From the NCBI GenBank assembly GCA_022072025.1, contig JAJVIP010000002.1, forward strand, positions 473,356 to 537,355: a stretch of DNA of 64,000 nucleotides, in the 5' to 3' direction. Both the position numbers and the translations under genes were made by a program. This DNA is from Elusimicrobiota bacterium (GTDB lineage Bacteria > Elusimicrobiota > Elusimicrobia > F11). The notes under the pieces are model-generated. The model saw only the letters and a program-made list of their open reading frames with translations, did no database searches and was not told where the DNA came from. How positions within the stretch are numbered: the first letter of the stretch is position 1; each line of letters opens with the position of its first letter. Shown one piece after another: positions 34,882 to 43,165 of this stretch.

Positions 34882-37341
34882 ATGTCCATTTATAATTTCA
34901 AAGAAATCGAATCAAAATGGCAACAGATCTGGGCGGACCGACAGGTTGACACGGCCCCCCAGCCCAATGCTGATCACCCTCCGTATTACCTTTTGGTGAT
35001 GTTTCCTTATCCTTCTGGTAATTTGCACATGGGGCATGTCCGCAATTACACGATTGGTGATGTTTTGGCCAGGTTCCAAAGGCGCAAAGGCCGATCGGTT
35101 CTTCACCCCATCGGATGGGACTCGTTTGGGCTTCCCGCGGAAAATGCCGCCATCAAACACAAAACCGATCCCGCCACTTGGACTTGGAAAAATATTGAAA
35201 CGATGCGAAAACAACTCAAGGCCCTAGCGATCTCTTACGATTGGGATCGCGAAGTGGCCACCTGCCATCCCGACTATTATCGTTGGAATCAGTGGCTTTT
35301 CATCAAGATGTATGAAAAAGGGCTGGCCTATCGGAAAAAAGCTCCCGTGAATTGGTGCGACTCTTGCGTTACGGTGTTGGCCAATGAACAGGTGCATGAG
35401 GGGCGATGTTGGAGATGCGACAGTTTGGTGTCGCAAAAAGAATTGGAACAATGGTTTTTTCGGATTACTCAATACGCCGAAGAATTGCTCACGGGGCACA
35501 CTCAATTGAAAAAAACGGCTACCCAAAAAGGATGGCCGGATCAAGTTTTAACCATGCAGAACCATTGGATCGGAAAATCATGGGGAGCTCATGTTGATTT
35601 TGAAACTGATCAAGGAAATCTCAGAGTGTTCACCACTCGGCCTGATACCTTGTTTGGGGCCACTTTTATGGTCATTGCACCTGAACATCCACAACTGGAA
35701 AGTTTGACCACACCTGAAAATAAAGGCGCTGTAGAGGACTATCGGCAAAAAGCAAAGACCCTCACTCGATTTATGCGGACCGCCGAAAACCGAGAAAAAA
35801 CTGGCGTATTCACTGGTCGTTATGCCAAGAATCCATTGACAGGGTCCCTGGTTCCCATTTGGGTGGCTGATTACGTCTTAACCGATTACGGAACGGGAGC
35901 CATTATGGCGGTTCCGGCCCATGATCAGCGGGATTACGAATTTGCAACGAAATTCAATATCGACATTAATCAAGTCATCGCGCCCTCTGATGGAAAACTC
36001 CCTTCTGGACAGGCCTATGAAGGGGAAGGTTTGTTGATCAATTCAGGTCCTTATACCGGTTTGACCATCCAAGACGCCCAGAAAAAAATGTCAACCGATT
36101 TGGAAAAGTTAAACCGAGGCGCGGCGGCCGTCACCTATAAATTGCGAGATTGGTTGCTCTCTAGGCAGCGTTACTGGGGTACCCCTATTCCCATGGTCTA
36201 TTGTTCCAAATGTGGGATGATGCCCGTGAACGAAAACGAATTGCCCGTGACCTTGCCCACACAAGTTGAATTTACCGGTATAGGCGCTTCACCCTTGGCT
36301 TCGGCCGAAGAATGGATCCAAACCCCCTGTCCCAAATGTCACCAAATCGCCCGGCGCGAAACCGATACCATGGACACCTTTATTGATTCGAGTTGGTATT
36401 ACGCTCGCTATACCGATCCCCACAACGAAAAAAAACCTTTTGAGCCGGAAAAAGCCAATCAGTGGCTTCCCGTGACTCAATATGTGGGGGGAAGTGAGCA
36501 TGCGTGTATGCATCTCATTTACTCACGTTTTTTCCATAAAGTATTGCGAGATATGGGATTTGTGAAATGCGATGAACCCTTCCAATCGTTATTAACCCAA
36601 GGCATGGTAACCTTGGGAGGAAGCGCCATGTCCAAATCGAAAGGCAATGTGGTAGATCCCAATGATGTCATTGGCCGATATGGCGCTGATACCTGCCGTC
36701 TGTTCATTTTATTCGCAGCTCCACCCACACAACAACTGGAATGGTCGGACAAACAAATTGAAGGAATTTGGAGGTTTCTAAATCGGGTTTGGCGACTCGC
36801 GCATGTCTTCGTAGGCTCTGATGATGAAAAAGCGTTCAAACGAACCGAATCCGAAGAATTAATCAGTGCGGAAGAGTTGATACGGCGTGTCCATCTATGT
36901 ATTCACCGTGTCACGCGTGATATCGAAGATGATTTCGGATTTAATACCGCCATCGCTGCGATCATGGAGTTGGTCAATTCCATCTATCTCTATCCCCATT
37001 TGGGTGACGCGGTTTCAAAAGAGGCCACGGAAACCGTGGTGCAACTCCTCTCTCCTTTTGCACCGCATATGGCAGATGAATTGTGGGGGAAATTTGGCCA
37101 TCAAGACTCTCTCACTTTTGTCCCTTGGCCAAAGGCCAACACTCAAAAAATGATCAGCAGCCAAATCGAAATCGTGGTTCAGGTGAATGGAAAACTGCGA
37201 GACAAGTTGAGTATTTCACCCAATTTGAAGGAGGAGGAAGTTAAAGAAAAAGCATTGGAGTCTCTTTTGAAGAAAGGCACTTCTTTCGCTCCAAAGCGCG
37301 TTATCTATGTCCCCAATAAATTGGTAAATTTCGTCGGATAA
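34882..37341 (+). CDS. leuS: Leucyl-tRNA synthetase
   Basis: Charges tRNA-Leu. 819 residues, bacterial type. HIGH motif as HMGH in FPYPSGNLHMGHVRNYTIGD; zinc-like CDSC and CWRC pairs in the ZN1 module; CP1 editing domain with TTRPDTLFGATFMV and VPAHDQRDYEFA; a second CxxC insert (CSKCG, CPKCH); KMSKS loop as AMSKSKGNVV; C-terminal tRNA-binding domain ending VYVPNKLVNFV. ATG follows the tlyA stop with no gap. Confidence 0.97.
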   Translation: MSIYNFKEIESKWQQIWADRQVDTAPQPNADHPPYYLLVMFPYPSGNLHMGHVRNYTIGDVLARFQRRKGRSVLHPIGWDSFGLPAENAAIKHKTDPATWTWKNIETMRKQLKALAISYDWDREVATCHPDYYRWNQWLFIKMYEKGLAYRKKAPVNWCDSCVTVLANEQVHEGRCWRCDSLVSQKELEQWFFRITQYAEELLTGHTQLKKTATQKGWPDQVLTMQNHWIGKSWGAHVDFETDQGNLRVFTTRPDTLFGATFMVIAPEHPQLESLTTPENKGAVEDYRQKAKTLTRFMRTAENREKTGVFTGRYAKNPLTGSLVPIWVADYVLTDYGTGAIMAVPAHDQRDYEFATKFNIDINQVIAPSDGKLPSGQAYEGEGLLINSGPYTGLTIQDAQKKMSTDLEKLNRGAAAVTYKLRDWLLSRQRYWGTPIPMVYCSKCGMMPVNENELPVTLPTQVEFTGIGASPLASAEEWIQTPCPKCHQIARRETDTMDTFIDSSWYYARYTDPHNEKKPFEPEKANQWLPVTQYVGGSEHACMHLIYSRFFHKVLRDMGFVKCDEPFQSLLTQGMVTLGGSAMSKSKGNVVDPNDVIGRYGADTCRLFILFAAPPTQQLEWSDKQIEGIWRFLNRVWRLAHVFVGSDDEKAFKRTESEELISAEELIRRVHLCIHRVTRDIEDDFGFNTAIAAIMELVNSIYLYPHLGDAVSKEATETVVQLLSPFAPHMADELWGKFGHQDSLTFVPWPKANTQKMISSQIEIVVQVNGKLRDKLSISPNLKEEEVKEKALESLLKKGTSFAPKRVIYVPNKLVNFVG

Positions 37342-37359
37342 AAAGGAGAATCTCAGCTT

Positions 37360-37977
37360 ATGAAATTAAATTTTGCACTTTACTTTTCCGTTCTTTTTGC
37401 GATGTTTCCATTGACGGGCTGTGGCGGGCTCAGTTCAGAATATATTCCTCCTTCAATTATTCTCCCTCCGCATATCAAGTCCATTGCGGTTAAACCTTTT
37501 GAAAATCAAACTCAACAATCAGCCATTGGGAATAAATTGTGGCTGGCCACAACCGATGAGTTTATTAGAGATGGACGAATTGCCTACACCGATGATCAAA
37601 ACAAGGCTGATGGTATTGTTGAAGGAATTATTACCCAATATCGTGAAACAGAATTGTCACACGACGCCAATTTGGTTCCTCTTGAATATCAAGTCTGGAT
37701 CGTGATGAATTTAAAGTTTCTTGATAAACACAACAATCAATATTTATGGGAAGAACCCCTTCTTGAACAAAAATTAAGGTATTTCACTGAAACCCAACCG
37801 GGAGGAAAAACAGTGGAAGAGGCCAGAGAAGAATTGTGGGATCGTTTTTCTGTGGATATCGTCCGTCGGACCGTTGAAGGGTTTGGCGTGGTCACGGGGG
37901 CTTCTCCGAAAGCCGTGCCCAAAGATCAAACACCTGACAACCCAGTCCCAGTCTATCAAAGCCCTGCTCCTTATTAG
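37360..37977 (+). CDS. lptE: LptE-like lipoprotein (LPS assembly)
   Basis: Outer-membrane lipoprotein that plugs LptD and helps insert LPS. 205 residues. Lipobox LTGC with lipidated Cys21. Then the LptE/RlpB pattern: IKSIAVKPFENQTQQ, LWLATTDEFIRDGRIAYTDD, ADGIVEGIITQY, and a late EELWDRFSVDIVRRTVEGFG helix. The C-terminal 25 residues are proline-rich. The leuS-lptE-holA order matches E. coli, which strongly supports the call. AAAAGGAG 12 bases before the ATG. Confidence 0.88.
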   Translation: MKLNFALYFSVLFAMFPLTGCGGLSSEYIPPSIILPPHIKSIAVKPFENQTQQSAIGNKLWLATTDEFIRDGRIAYTDDQNKADGIVEGIITQYRETELSHDANLVPLEYQVWIVMNLKFLDKHNNQYLWEEPLLEQKLRYFTETQPGGKTVEEAREELWDRFSVDIVRRTVEGFGVVTGASPKAVPKDQTPDNPVPVYQSPAPY

Positions 37978-37979
37978 CC

Positions 37980-39023
37980 GTGCCTTCGTTTAGACCCGAT
38001 CAACTCGAACAAGTTCTCCGTTCGGGATCCATCGGGTCGCTCTATCTTTTTGATGGGCCCGAAAATTGGCTAAAGGAGAGAGCCCTCGCCAAAATGATGG
38101 ATCAATTGGTTCCCTTGGATTGCCGGGATTTTAACCTTGAAAGGTTTGATGGGAGCACTTGCCAGGCCAGTGACATTATCAATGCCATGCAAGGCCTTCC
38201 CTTTATGGGAGAAAGGCGTGTGGTGGTAGTCAATCATGCGGAAGAAATTTCCGCCGCTGATTCACGAATTGTGGGAGAAATGCTCTCACAAATCCCGAAG
38301 AGTACCTGCCTCCTGTTCCTCTATGAAGGGAAAGCCAATCTTAGAGAGGAAATCCCAGCGCAAGTGGCCTCGCATGGCGGCATTGTTACTTTTTGGACAC
38401 CTTTTCCGAATCAACTCCCGGCCTGGGTGGTGGGAGAAGCCCGTCAAAGGGGAAAAAGCATGGGCTATGAGGCGGCTCAATTGCTGGGGGAAGCCTGCCA
38501 AGATCTTCAAGAAATCTCCAATGAGATGGACAAGTTGTGTCTTTTTATTGGAAACAAAAAGAATATTGAGGTTGCCGATATTAGAGCCCATGGACTTCCT
38601 GATGAGGTGGGCGACACGCGGTTACTGGAGGATGCTCTATGGGAGAGAAATTCAGCTCAAGCTCTATCTCATGGGCGTCGACTGGCGGAAGTCGGTGTTC
38701 GAGGCGAGATGATCTTTCCTCTGTGTGAACGGGTTTTTCGCACGTTGCTTTTGGCTCAAACTCTGCAAAGCCAAAAAAAAATGTCTGTTGATGATATCTG
38801 CGGAGCGCTCAATATCAGGTCTAAAATGCATCAAACGAATCTTTTAAAAGGGCTAAAAGCCTATCGTGCCGCTGAAATTCAAGGCTCTCTTGAGAAGGTT
38901 TTACTCGCAGACCAGGATCTTAAGACAGGTCATTTGCCGAGTGAGGTGGCGGTTTCTTTGTTGTTGTGGAATTTATGTGGTGCGGGTCAGAATCAAAAAA
39001 CGTTACAACGCAGCAATTTTTGA
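37980..39023 (+). CDS. holA: DNA polymerase III delta subunit
   Basis: Clamp-loader subunit that opens the sliding clamp. 347 residues. N-terminal domain SLYLFDGPENWLKERALAKM, mid FMGERRVVVVNHAEEIS, and a C-terminal helical collar with LLLAQTLQSQ. GTG start 3 bases after the lptE stop. Its last 21 bases overlap the end of the convergent rpsT gene; a holA-rpsT neighbourhood is conserved in many bacteria. Confidence 0.92.
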   Translation: MPSFRPDQLEQVLRSGSIGSLYLFDGPENWLKERALAKMMDQLVPLDCRDFNLERFDGSTCQASDIINAMQGLPFMGERRVVVVNHAEEISAADSRIVGEMLSQIPKSTCLLFLYEGKANLREEIPAQVASHGGIVTFWTPFPNQLPAWVVGEARQRGKSMGYEAAQLLGEACQDLQEISNEMDKLCLFIGNKKNIEVADIRAHGLPDEVGDTRLLEDALWERNSAQALSHGRRLAEVGVRGEMIFPLCERVFRTLLLAQTLQSQKKMSVDDICGALNIRSKMHQTNLLKGLKAYRAAEIQGSLEKVLLADQDLKTGHLPSEVAVSLLLWNLCGAGQNQKTLQRSNF

Positions 39024-39278
39024 AGCCAAATTGCCAATTTTTCGAGAGGCCGCCTGTTTGGTGAAAATTCCAGTTTTGGCTGCTTTTTGCCAAGCTGATT
39101 GAGCCAAAATAAAACTGGCGGTTGCTGCCTCTTTGTTTTTGGCGGAGATGTCTTTGAGAACTTTTGCAGTGAGGGTTCGGACGCGGCTACGAACTTGATA
39201 GTTGAATGCTTTTCGAACCAATGATTTTCGATGTGCTTTTAACGCTGATGCATGCCGCTTGCTTTTGGGTTTTGCCAT
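39003..39278 (-). CDS. rpsT: 30S ribosomal protein S20
   Basis: Small-subunit protein binding 16S rRNA. 91 residues, basic and helical: KPKSKRHASALKAHRKS at the start, SRVRTLTAKVLKDI, and KTGIFTKQAASRKIGNLASK at the end, the family signature. AAAGGAG lies upstream but 12 bases from the ATG. Its 3' end overlaps holA tail-to-tail, so the two messages share complementary ends. Confidence 0.96.
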   Translation of the reverse strand: MAKPKSKRHASALKAHRKSLVRKAFNYQVRSRVRTLTAKVLKDISAKNKEAATASFILAQSAWQKAAKTGIFTKQAASRKIGNLASKIAAL

Positions 39279-39316
39279 AAATCGGAACGACTCCTTTGAT
39301 TAGCTGAATTTACAGG

Positions 39317-40888
39317 ATGGTAGCAATGAAATCTCGAGAGAATCAAGCTCAATTTGGTCGACGGGTCGGCAATTTTGCGAGCGCTACTCTTATCTCCAGA
39401 ATTTTGGGTTATGTGCGTGATTCGCTGGTTGCGGCCTATTTTGGTGGAGGACACCAAACCGATGCTTTTTACGCCGCCATCAAGATTCCGAATTTGTTTA
39501 GACGATTCTTGGGAGAAGGTTCCCTGACTGCCGCTTTTGTTCCCGTGTTCACCGAAACGCTGCACAAGAAAGGGAAAGAAGAAGCCTCCCGTCTTTTTTC
39601 GTCGGTTTTTTTCGGTTTAACCATCATCCTCTCAATCGTTGTGGTTTTGGGCATGATCTTTGCCCCGCAAGTGACCCGCCTCGTGTCCTGGGGCTTTGTG
39701 AATGACCCGGAAAAATTTGCGCTCACCACCCAGTTAACTCGTCTTTGTTTTCCATTTCTTCTATTAATTTGTTTGGCGGCTTTGGTTTCTGCCGTTCTTC
39801 ATTCCTGTGGGCGGTTTTTTATTCCGGCAATTTCTCCATCGGGCCTTTCTATAGGGGAAATATCTTTTATTGTGTTTTTTGCGTCTCGCATGTCCCATCC
39901 CATTGAGGGATTGGCGATCAGCGCGGTGGTGGGGGTGGGAATTCATCTTCTCTGGCAAGTTCCTTCCTTAATTCGAGAAGGCTTTTTTTTGAGATTCTCT
40001 TCGCCGTTTTCCCATCCCGAAGTCAAAAAAATATTCCTGCTGATGATTCCCACTGTCATTGGCTTGTGCGCGGACCAAGTGAATTCATTTGTGGATCAGT
40101 TTTGCGCGAGTTTTTTGAGGGAAGGTTCTATCTCTGCCTTGTACAATTCCAATCGCGTGATGCAGTTGCCGCTCGCTCTTTTCGGCGTGACTGTTTCAAG
40201 TGTCGCGCTTCCCGCTCTTTCCAGATCATCCGCTGAAAACAATTCAGCGGAGTTTAAGGACATTATTACTCATTCGCTTCGGCTGGCGAATTTTGTTCTC
40301 ATCCCGTCTTGCATAGGTTTGGCGGTGCTGGGTTTTCCCATTGTTCAAGTTCTCTTTGAACGGGGGCAATTTTTAAAGGAAAACTCCGTCATGACCTATG
40401 CCACCCTAGTCCCTTATGTGGCGGGTTTGCCAGCCTATTCCGCTATCAAAATTTTGGCCTCCGCCTTTTATGCCCACAAAAATACGCGGACCCCGGTAAA
40501 GGTGGCTTTTTTCGCCATGGGTCTCAATGTGATATTGGATGTCTTGTTTATGTGGAAATGGGAAGCGGCCGGACTCGCCTTGGCCACCACCATTTCGGCG
40601 ATTTATCAGGCTTGTGCCCTTTATTATTTTTTAAGGAAGGAATGGGGCCCCTCTGGAGGAAAAGGAATATTGAAAAGTTTTGTTTCCGCTTCGGGGGTTG
40701 GTTTGATTATGGGCGCTGTGTGTTGGTACGTGGGATTTATTGTTTTGGCCCATGCGCCTCTGGCGATTCGTGTGTTTTTGTCTATTTCTGTGGGGTGTGT
40801 TTTCTATTTTTCAATATCCAAATGGGCCAAAATCAAAGAAGTGGATGATTTTCTGAATATTCTCAAAAGAAAATCGCTGACCTCATGA
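39317..40888 (+). CDS. murJ: Lipid II flippase MurJ
   Basis: Inner-membrane flippase that moves lipid II to the periplasmic face. About 520 residues with 14 predicted membrane helices. The family N-terminus is clear: ASATLISRILGYVRDSLVAA, FGGGHQTDAFYAAIKIPNLF and RRFLGEGSLTAAFVPVF, with the essential arginines. An ATG 9 bases further in is an alternative start. uvrC overlaps its stop by 4 bases (ATGA). The divergent neighbour rpsT is a frequent murJ neighbour in bacteria. Confidence 0.95.
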   Translation: MVAMKSRENQAQFGRRVGNFASATLISRILGYVRDSLVAAYFGGGHQTDAFYAAIKIPNLFRRFLGEGSLTAAFVPVFTETLHKKGKEEASRLFSSVFFGLTIILSIVVVLGMIFAPQVTRLVSWGFVNDPEKFALTTQLTRLCFPFLLLICLAALVSAVLHSCGRFFIPAISPSGLSIGEISFIVFFASRMSHPIEGLAISAVVGVGIHLLWQVPSLIREGFFLRFSSPFSHPEVKKIFLLMIPTVIGLCADQVNSFVDQFCASFLREGSISALYNSNRVMQLPLALFGVTVSSVALPALSRSSAENNSAEFKDIITHSLRLANFVLIPSCIGLAVLGFPIVQVLFERGQFLKENSVMTYATLVPYVAGLPAYSAIKILASAFYAHKNTRTPVKVAFFAMGLNVILDVLFMWKWEAAGLALATTISAIYQACALYYFLRKEWGPSGGKGILKSFVSASGVGLIMGAVCWYVGFIVLAHAPLAIRVFLSISVGCVFYFSISKWAKIKEVDDFLNILKRKSLTS

Positions 40889-42198
40889 CATCAACGTACG
40901 CTCCCTTGCCTCCATTGCCCCATTCCCCCGGTGTTTATCTCATGCGGGATACCACAGGGTTGATTGTTTACATAGGGAAAGCCATCGATTTAAAAAAGAG
41001 AGTGTCTTCCTATTTTTCTTCTTCAAAACACAAAGACGCCAAAACGACTGCCTTGGTCGCCGTTATTCGTCATGTGGATTATGTCCCTACCTCAAGTGAA
41101 CGGGAGGCCTTGGTTGTAGAAAGGCGACTTATCAATCAATTTAAGCCCACCTTCAATATCATGTGGAAGGATGATAAAAGTTACCCCTATATTGTTCTTT
41201 CTATGAAAGAAGATTTTCCTCGGTTGTTCCTGAGTCGTCAAAAAAAAAGAGACGGATCGCTTTATTTTGGCCCTTATCCCAACGTTAGTCAGGTTCGACA
41301 TTTGCTGCATTGGGCGTGGCGAAAAAAACTATTTCCGCTGAGGCCATGTCGACTTGATATCCATGAGGGGAAAATCTGGCCTTATGAAAAAGTGAAATCT
41401 TGCCTTTATTTGCACACGGGACAATGTCCGGCGCCATGTTTGGGAAAAATTTCATCTCGGGCGTATGAGAAAATCGTCGATAAAGCGCGATGGTTTTTTG
41501 GCGGGCAAAAAGATTTATTGCTTCAACAATGGGAAAAAGAGATGAAGGCCTTGGCTCGAGTTAAAAAATATGAAGATGCCGCTAAAGTGAGAGACCGAAT
41601 TATCACCATTCAACATATGAATGAACGGGTAACCATCCGGGAAGTCAATGAGTCGATGTTGAATGCCCGAATTAAAGAAAGTCGAGCCATTCAAGACCTA
41701 ATGAGGGGATTGGGGATGCAAAAGCCTCCGATGAGAATTGAATGTTTTGACATTTCACATATTCAGGGGTCTGAAAAAGTGGCCTCTATGGTGTCTTTTG
41801 ATCGGGGGCGACCCGATAAATCACAATATCGAAAATTCATCATTAAAACGGTTCAGGGAATTGATGATTTTCAATCCATGGTGGAAGTGGTGGGCCGGCG
41901 CTATTCTCGTCTGCTGCGAGAAGGGAAAAAATTGCCGGATTTGATTCTGATTGATGGGGGGAAAGGCCAGTTAAATTCCGCTTTATCTGCTCTTGAAAAA
42001 TTGGGATTGAAGAAAATGACGGTGGCCGCTCTGGCCAAAGAAGAAGAAGAAATTTTCCTGCCGGGTCAGGCGAAGTCCATTCGTTTGGAAAAAGATTCTC
42101 CAGGACTTCTTCTTTTGCGCCACGTTCGAGATGAAGCCCACAGATTTGCCATAACGTTTCATCGCCAACGTCGACAAAAACGAGCTTTTTTGGTGTAG
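40885..42198 (+). CDS. uvrC: UvrC-family excinuclease subunit lacking the C-terminal HhH domain
   Basis: Dual-incision nuclease of nucleotide excision repair. 437 residues against about 600. Present: GIY-YIG nuclease (about 14-95, GVYLMRDTTGLIVYIGKA), cysteine cluster (CLYLHTGQCPAPC), UVR motif for UvrB (about 205-240, KKYEDAAKVRDRI), and the RNase H-like 5' nuclease with ECFDISHIQG, LILIDGGKGQ and RDEAHRFAI carrying the catalytic acids and histidine. The chain stops just after HRQRRQKRAFLV, exactly where the helix-hairpin-helix pair should start. No HhH-coding sequence is seen in the next bases, which belong to ogt. It could be a Cho-like or specialised UvrC, or an old truncation. Confidence 0.92.
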   Translation: MTSTYAPLPPLPHSPGVYLMRDTTGLIVYIGKAIDLKKRVSSYFSSSKHKDAKTTALVAVIRHVDYVPTSSEREALVVERRLINQFKPTFNIMWKDDKSYPYIVLSMKEDFPRLFLSRQKKRDGSLYFGPYPNVSQVRHLLHWAWRKKLFPLRPCRLDIHEGKIWPYEKVKSCLYLHTGQCPAPCLGKISSRAYEKIVDKARWFFGGQKDLLLQQWEKEMKALARVKKYEDAAKVRDRIITIQHMNERVTIREVNESMLNARIKESRAIQDLMRGLGMQKPPMRIECFDISHIQGSEKVASMVSFDRGRPDKSQYRKFIIKTVQGIDDFQSMVEVVGRRYSRLLREGKKLPDLILIDGGKGQLNSALSALEKLGLKKMTVAALAKEEEEIFLPGQAKSIRLEKDSPGLLLLRHVRDEAHRFAITFHRQRRQKRAFLV

Positions 42199-42208
42199 AA
42201 TCTCGCGC

Positions 42209-42511
42209 GTGGTTCCTAACACCATTAAATACAAGTTGAAAAGTTACACGGAATTCCAGCAAAAAGTTTGGACCGCTTGTGCTGAAATTCCTTCGGGTCA
42301 AACCCGAACCTACCAATGGATAGCCAGAAAGATTGGTCACCCCAAAGCTGTTAGAGCCGTAGGAGCCGCGCTTGGAAAAAACCCATTTGTTCCCATTATT
42401 CCCTGTCATCGAGTCGTTCGGTCGGATGGTAAGTTGGGGGGATATTCGGGACCCGGAGGTCTCAAAACAAAAGCGAAAATGTTGCGCGATGAGCGTGCGC
42501 GCATCAAATAA
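42209..42511 (+). CDS. ogt: Methylated-DNA--protein-cysteine methyltransferase (MGMT core)
   Basis: Suicidal repair protein that takes alkyl groups from O6-alkylguanine. 100 residues, only the C-terminal DNA-binding/catalytic domain without the usual N-terminal ribonuclease-like domain. It has the active-site block IIPCHRVVRSDGKLGGYSG with acceptor Cys66, so it is not the PWHR-type alkyltransferase-like protein. Arginine finger region RAVGAALGKNP is present. GTG start 10 bases after uvrC. The placement beside a shortened UvrC suggests a shared alkyl-damage role, since alkyltransferase-like proteins are known to hand lesions to excision repair. Confidence 0.9.
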   Translation: MVPNTIKYKLKSYTEFQQKVWTACAEIPSGQTRTYQWIARKIGHPKAVRAVGAALGKNPFVPIIPCHRVVRSDGKLGGYSGPGGLKTKAKMLRDERARIK

Positions 42512-42573
42512 TCTTTTGTATTGAAATTGACCTCGCTTTTGAGACATATTTTAGAATCATAGTCGTGCTGCAA

Positions 42574-42610
42574 AGAGTCAGGTGAGGCAATACTCACCCG
42601 AAGTGGCTCT
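42574..42610 (+). promoter_or_regulatory. Structured 5' leader hairpin before the cold-shock gene
   Basis: Two stacked perfect stems: AGAGTC/GGCTCT enclosing GGTGAG-GCAATA-CTCACC, with a small internal loop. It ends 13 bases before the AAGGGTGG ribosome site. Cold-shock mRNAs commonly have temperature-sensitive leaders, so this may modulate translation. Confidence 0.5.
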
Positions 42611-42640
42611 CGAATCAGCATCAAAAGGGTGGTAATTGCC

Positions 42641-42844
42641 TTGCGTGGAAAAGTAAAGTGGTTCAATAATCAAAAAGGTTATGGCTTCATCACAAGGGAC
42701 GATGGTTCCGGTGATGTATTTGTTCATTATTCCTCCGTTGTCGGTCAAGGGTTTAAATCCTTGGTTGAAGGTGACACGGTGGAGTTCGAAGTGGTTGATT
42801 CAGATAAGGGGCCGAAAGCGGCAAACGTCTCTAAAACCAGCTAA
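42641..42844 (+). CDS. Cold-shock domain protein (CspA family)
   Basis: Single-stranded nucleic-acid-binding OB fold that acts as an RNA chaperone. 67 residues from a TTG start ([16 protein letters not shown] is the first block), chosen over an in-frame GTG 12 bases upstream because it gives the family N-terminus and lies 8 bases after AAGGGTGG. RNP1 KGYGFI and RNP2 VFVHYSSV are intact. Monocistronic: structured leader before it and a terminator after it. Which csp paralogue it is cannot be told. Confidence 0.93.
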   Translation: MRGKVKWFNNQKGYGFITRDDGSGDVFVHYSSVVGQGFKSLVEGDTVEFEVVDSDKGPKAANVSKTS

Positions 42845-42864
42845 TTACTGACAATCATATAGAC

Positions 42865-42905
42865 AAAAGCCTTTCGTTCCATTCGGAAGGCTTTTGTTAT
42901 TTTTT
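42865..42905 (+). terminator. Terminator of the cold-shock gene
   Basis: 12-base stem AAAAGCCTTTCG / CGGAAGGCTTTT (one G-T pair) with a 7-base loop, followed by GTTATTTTTT. Confidence 0.9.
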
Positions 42906-42922
42906 GGGGCTTGTGTTACAAT
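42894..42922 (+). promoter_or_regulatory. Promoter of tRNA-Asn
   Basis: TTGTTA, 17-base spacer, TACAAT. The -35 box is built from the tail of the preceding terminator. Transcription would start about 35 bases before the mature tRNA. Confidence 0.65.
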
Positions 42923-42964
42923 CCCACCTGTTAATTATTGATTTAAAGGTCTCATCCCTCCAAT

Positions 42965-43036
42965 TCCCCGATAGCTCAATGGTGGAGCGTCCCGCTGTTA
43001 ACGGGAAGGTTGCTAGTTCGAGTCTAGCTCGGGGAG
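42965..43036 (+). tRNA. tRNA-Asn (anticodon GTT)
   Basis: Acceptor TCCCCGA pairs with TCGGGGA; D-arm GCTCAATGGTGGAGC; anticodon stem TCCCG/CGGGA around loop CTGTTAA; T-arm TGCTAGTTCGAGTCTAGC. 3' CCA not encoded. Confidence 0.96.
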
Positions 43037-43064
43037 CAAATTTCGCGAAAGGCACGAAATTTGC
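43036..43064 (+). terminator. Hairpin directly after tRNA-Asn
   Basis: Perfect 10-base inverted repeat GCAAATTTCG / CGAAATTTGC around a 9-base loop. The T-run after it is poor (TTGATGG), so it may be an RNA-processing signal rather than a strong terminator. Confidence 0.5.
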
Positions 43065-43165
43065 TTGATGGTCGTTTGACGATGGTCGATGGGGTAAGGA
43101 CTTATTGATAACCGACCGGCGCAAAATTTTCCCTCTATCGACGATCGACGATAAACCATCGACGC
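43065..43165. repeat. Imperfect inverted/tandem repeat rich in GATGGTCG and ATCGACG
   Basis: Left side has two copies of GATGGTCG 16 bases apart; right side has ATCGACG three times (ATCGACGATCGACGAT, then CCATCGACG). The two sides are largely reverse-complementary, enclosing about 55 bases that contain GGCGCAAAATTTTCCC, itself similar to the adjacent GCAAATTTCG hairpin. It looks like a dispersed intergenic repeat or a remnant inserted at the tRNA 3' end. Confidence 0.5.

Noticed and set aside
42196-42300. Frameshift hiding the UvrC HhH domain
   Set aside because: Looked in the bases after the stop for GVG/GIG-type HhH codons and found only the start of ogt; truncation appears real.
41843-42547. 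234-residue antisense frame across uvrC and ogt
   Set aside because: Opposite two conserved genes; sequence is low in protein-like pattern. Treated as a shadow of their codon use.
42512-42570. Firm promoter call for the cold-shock gene
   Set aside because: TTGACC and TAGAAT are present but 19 bases apart, and other pairings are equally weak, so no promoter feature was listed.
43065-43165. CRISPR array
   Set aside because: Repeat units are about 7 to 8 bases and contiguous or irregular, without regular spacers; no cas genes nearby.
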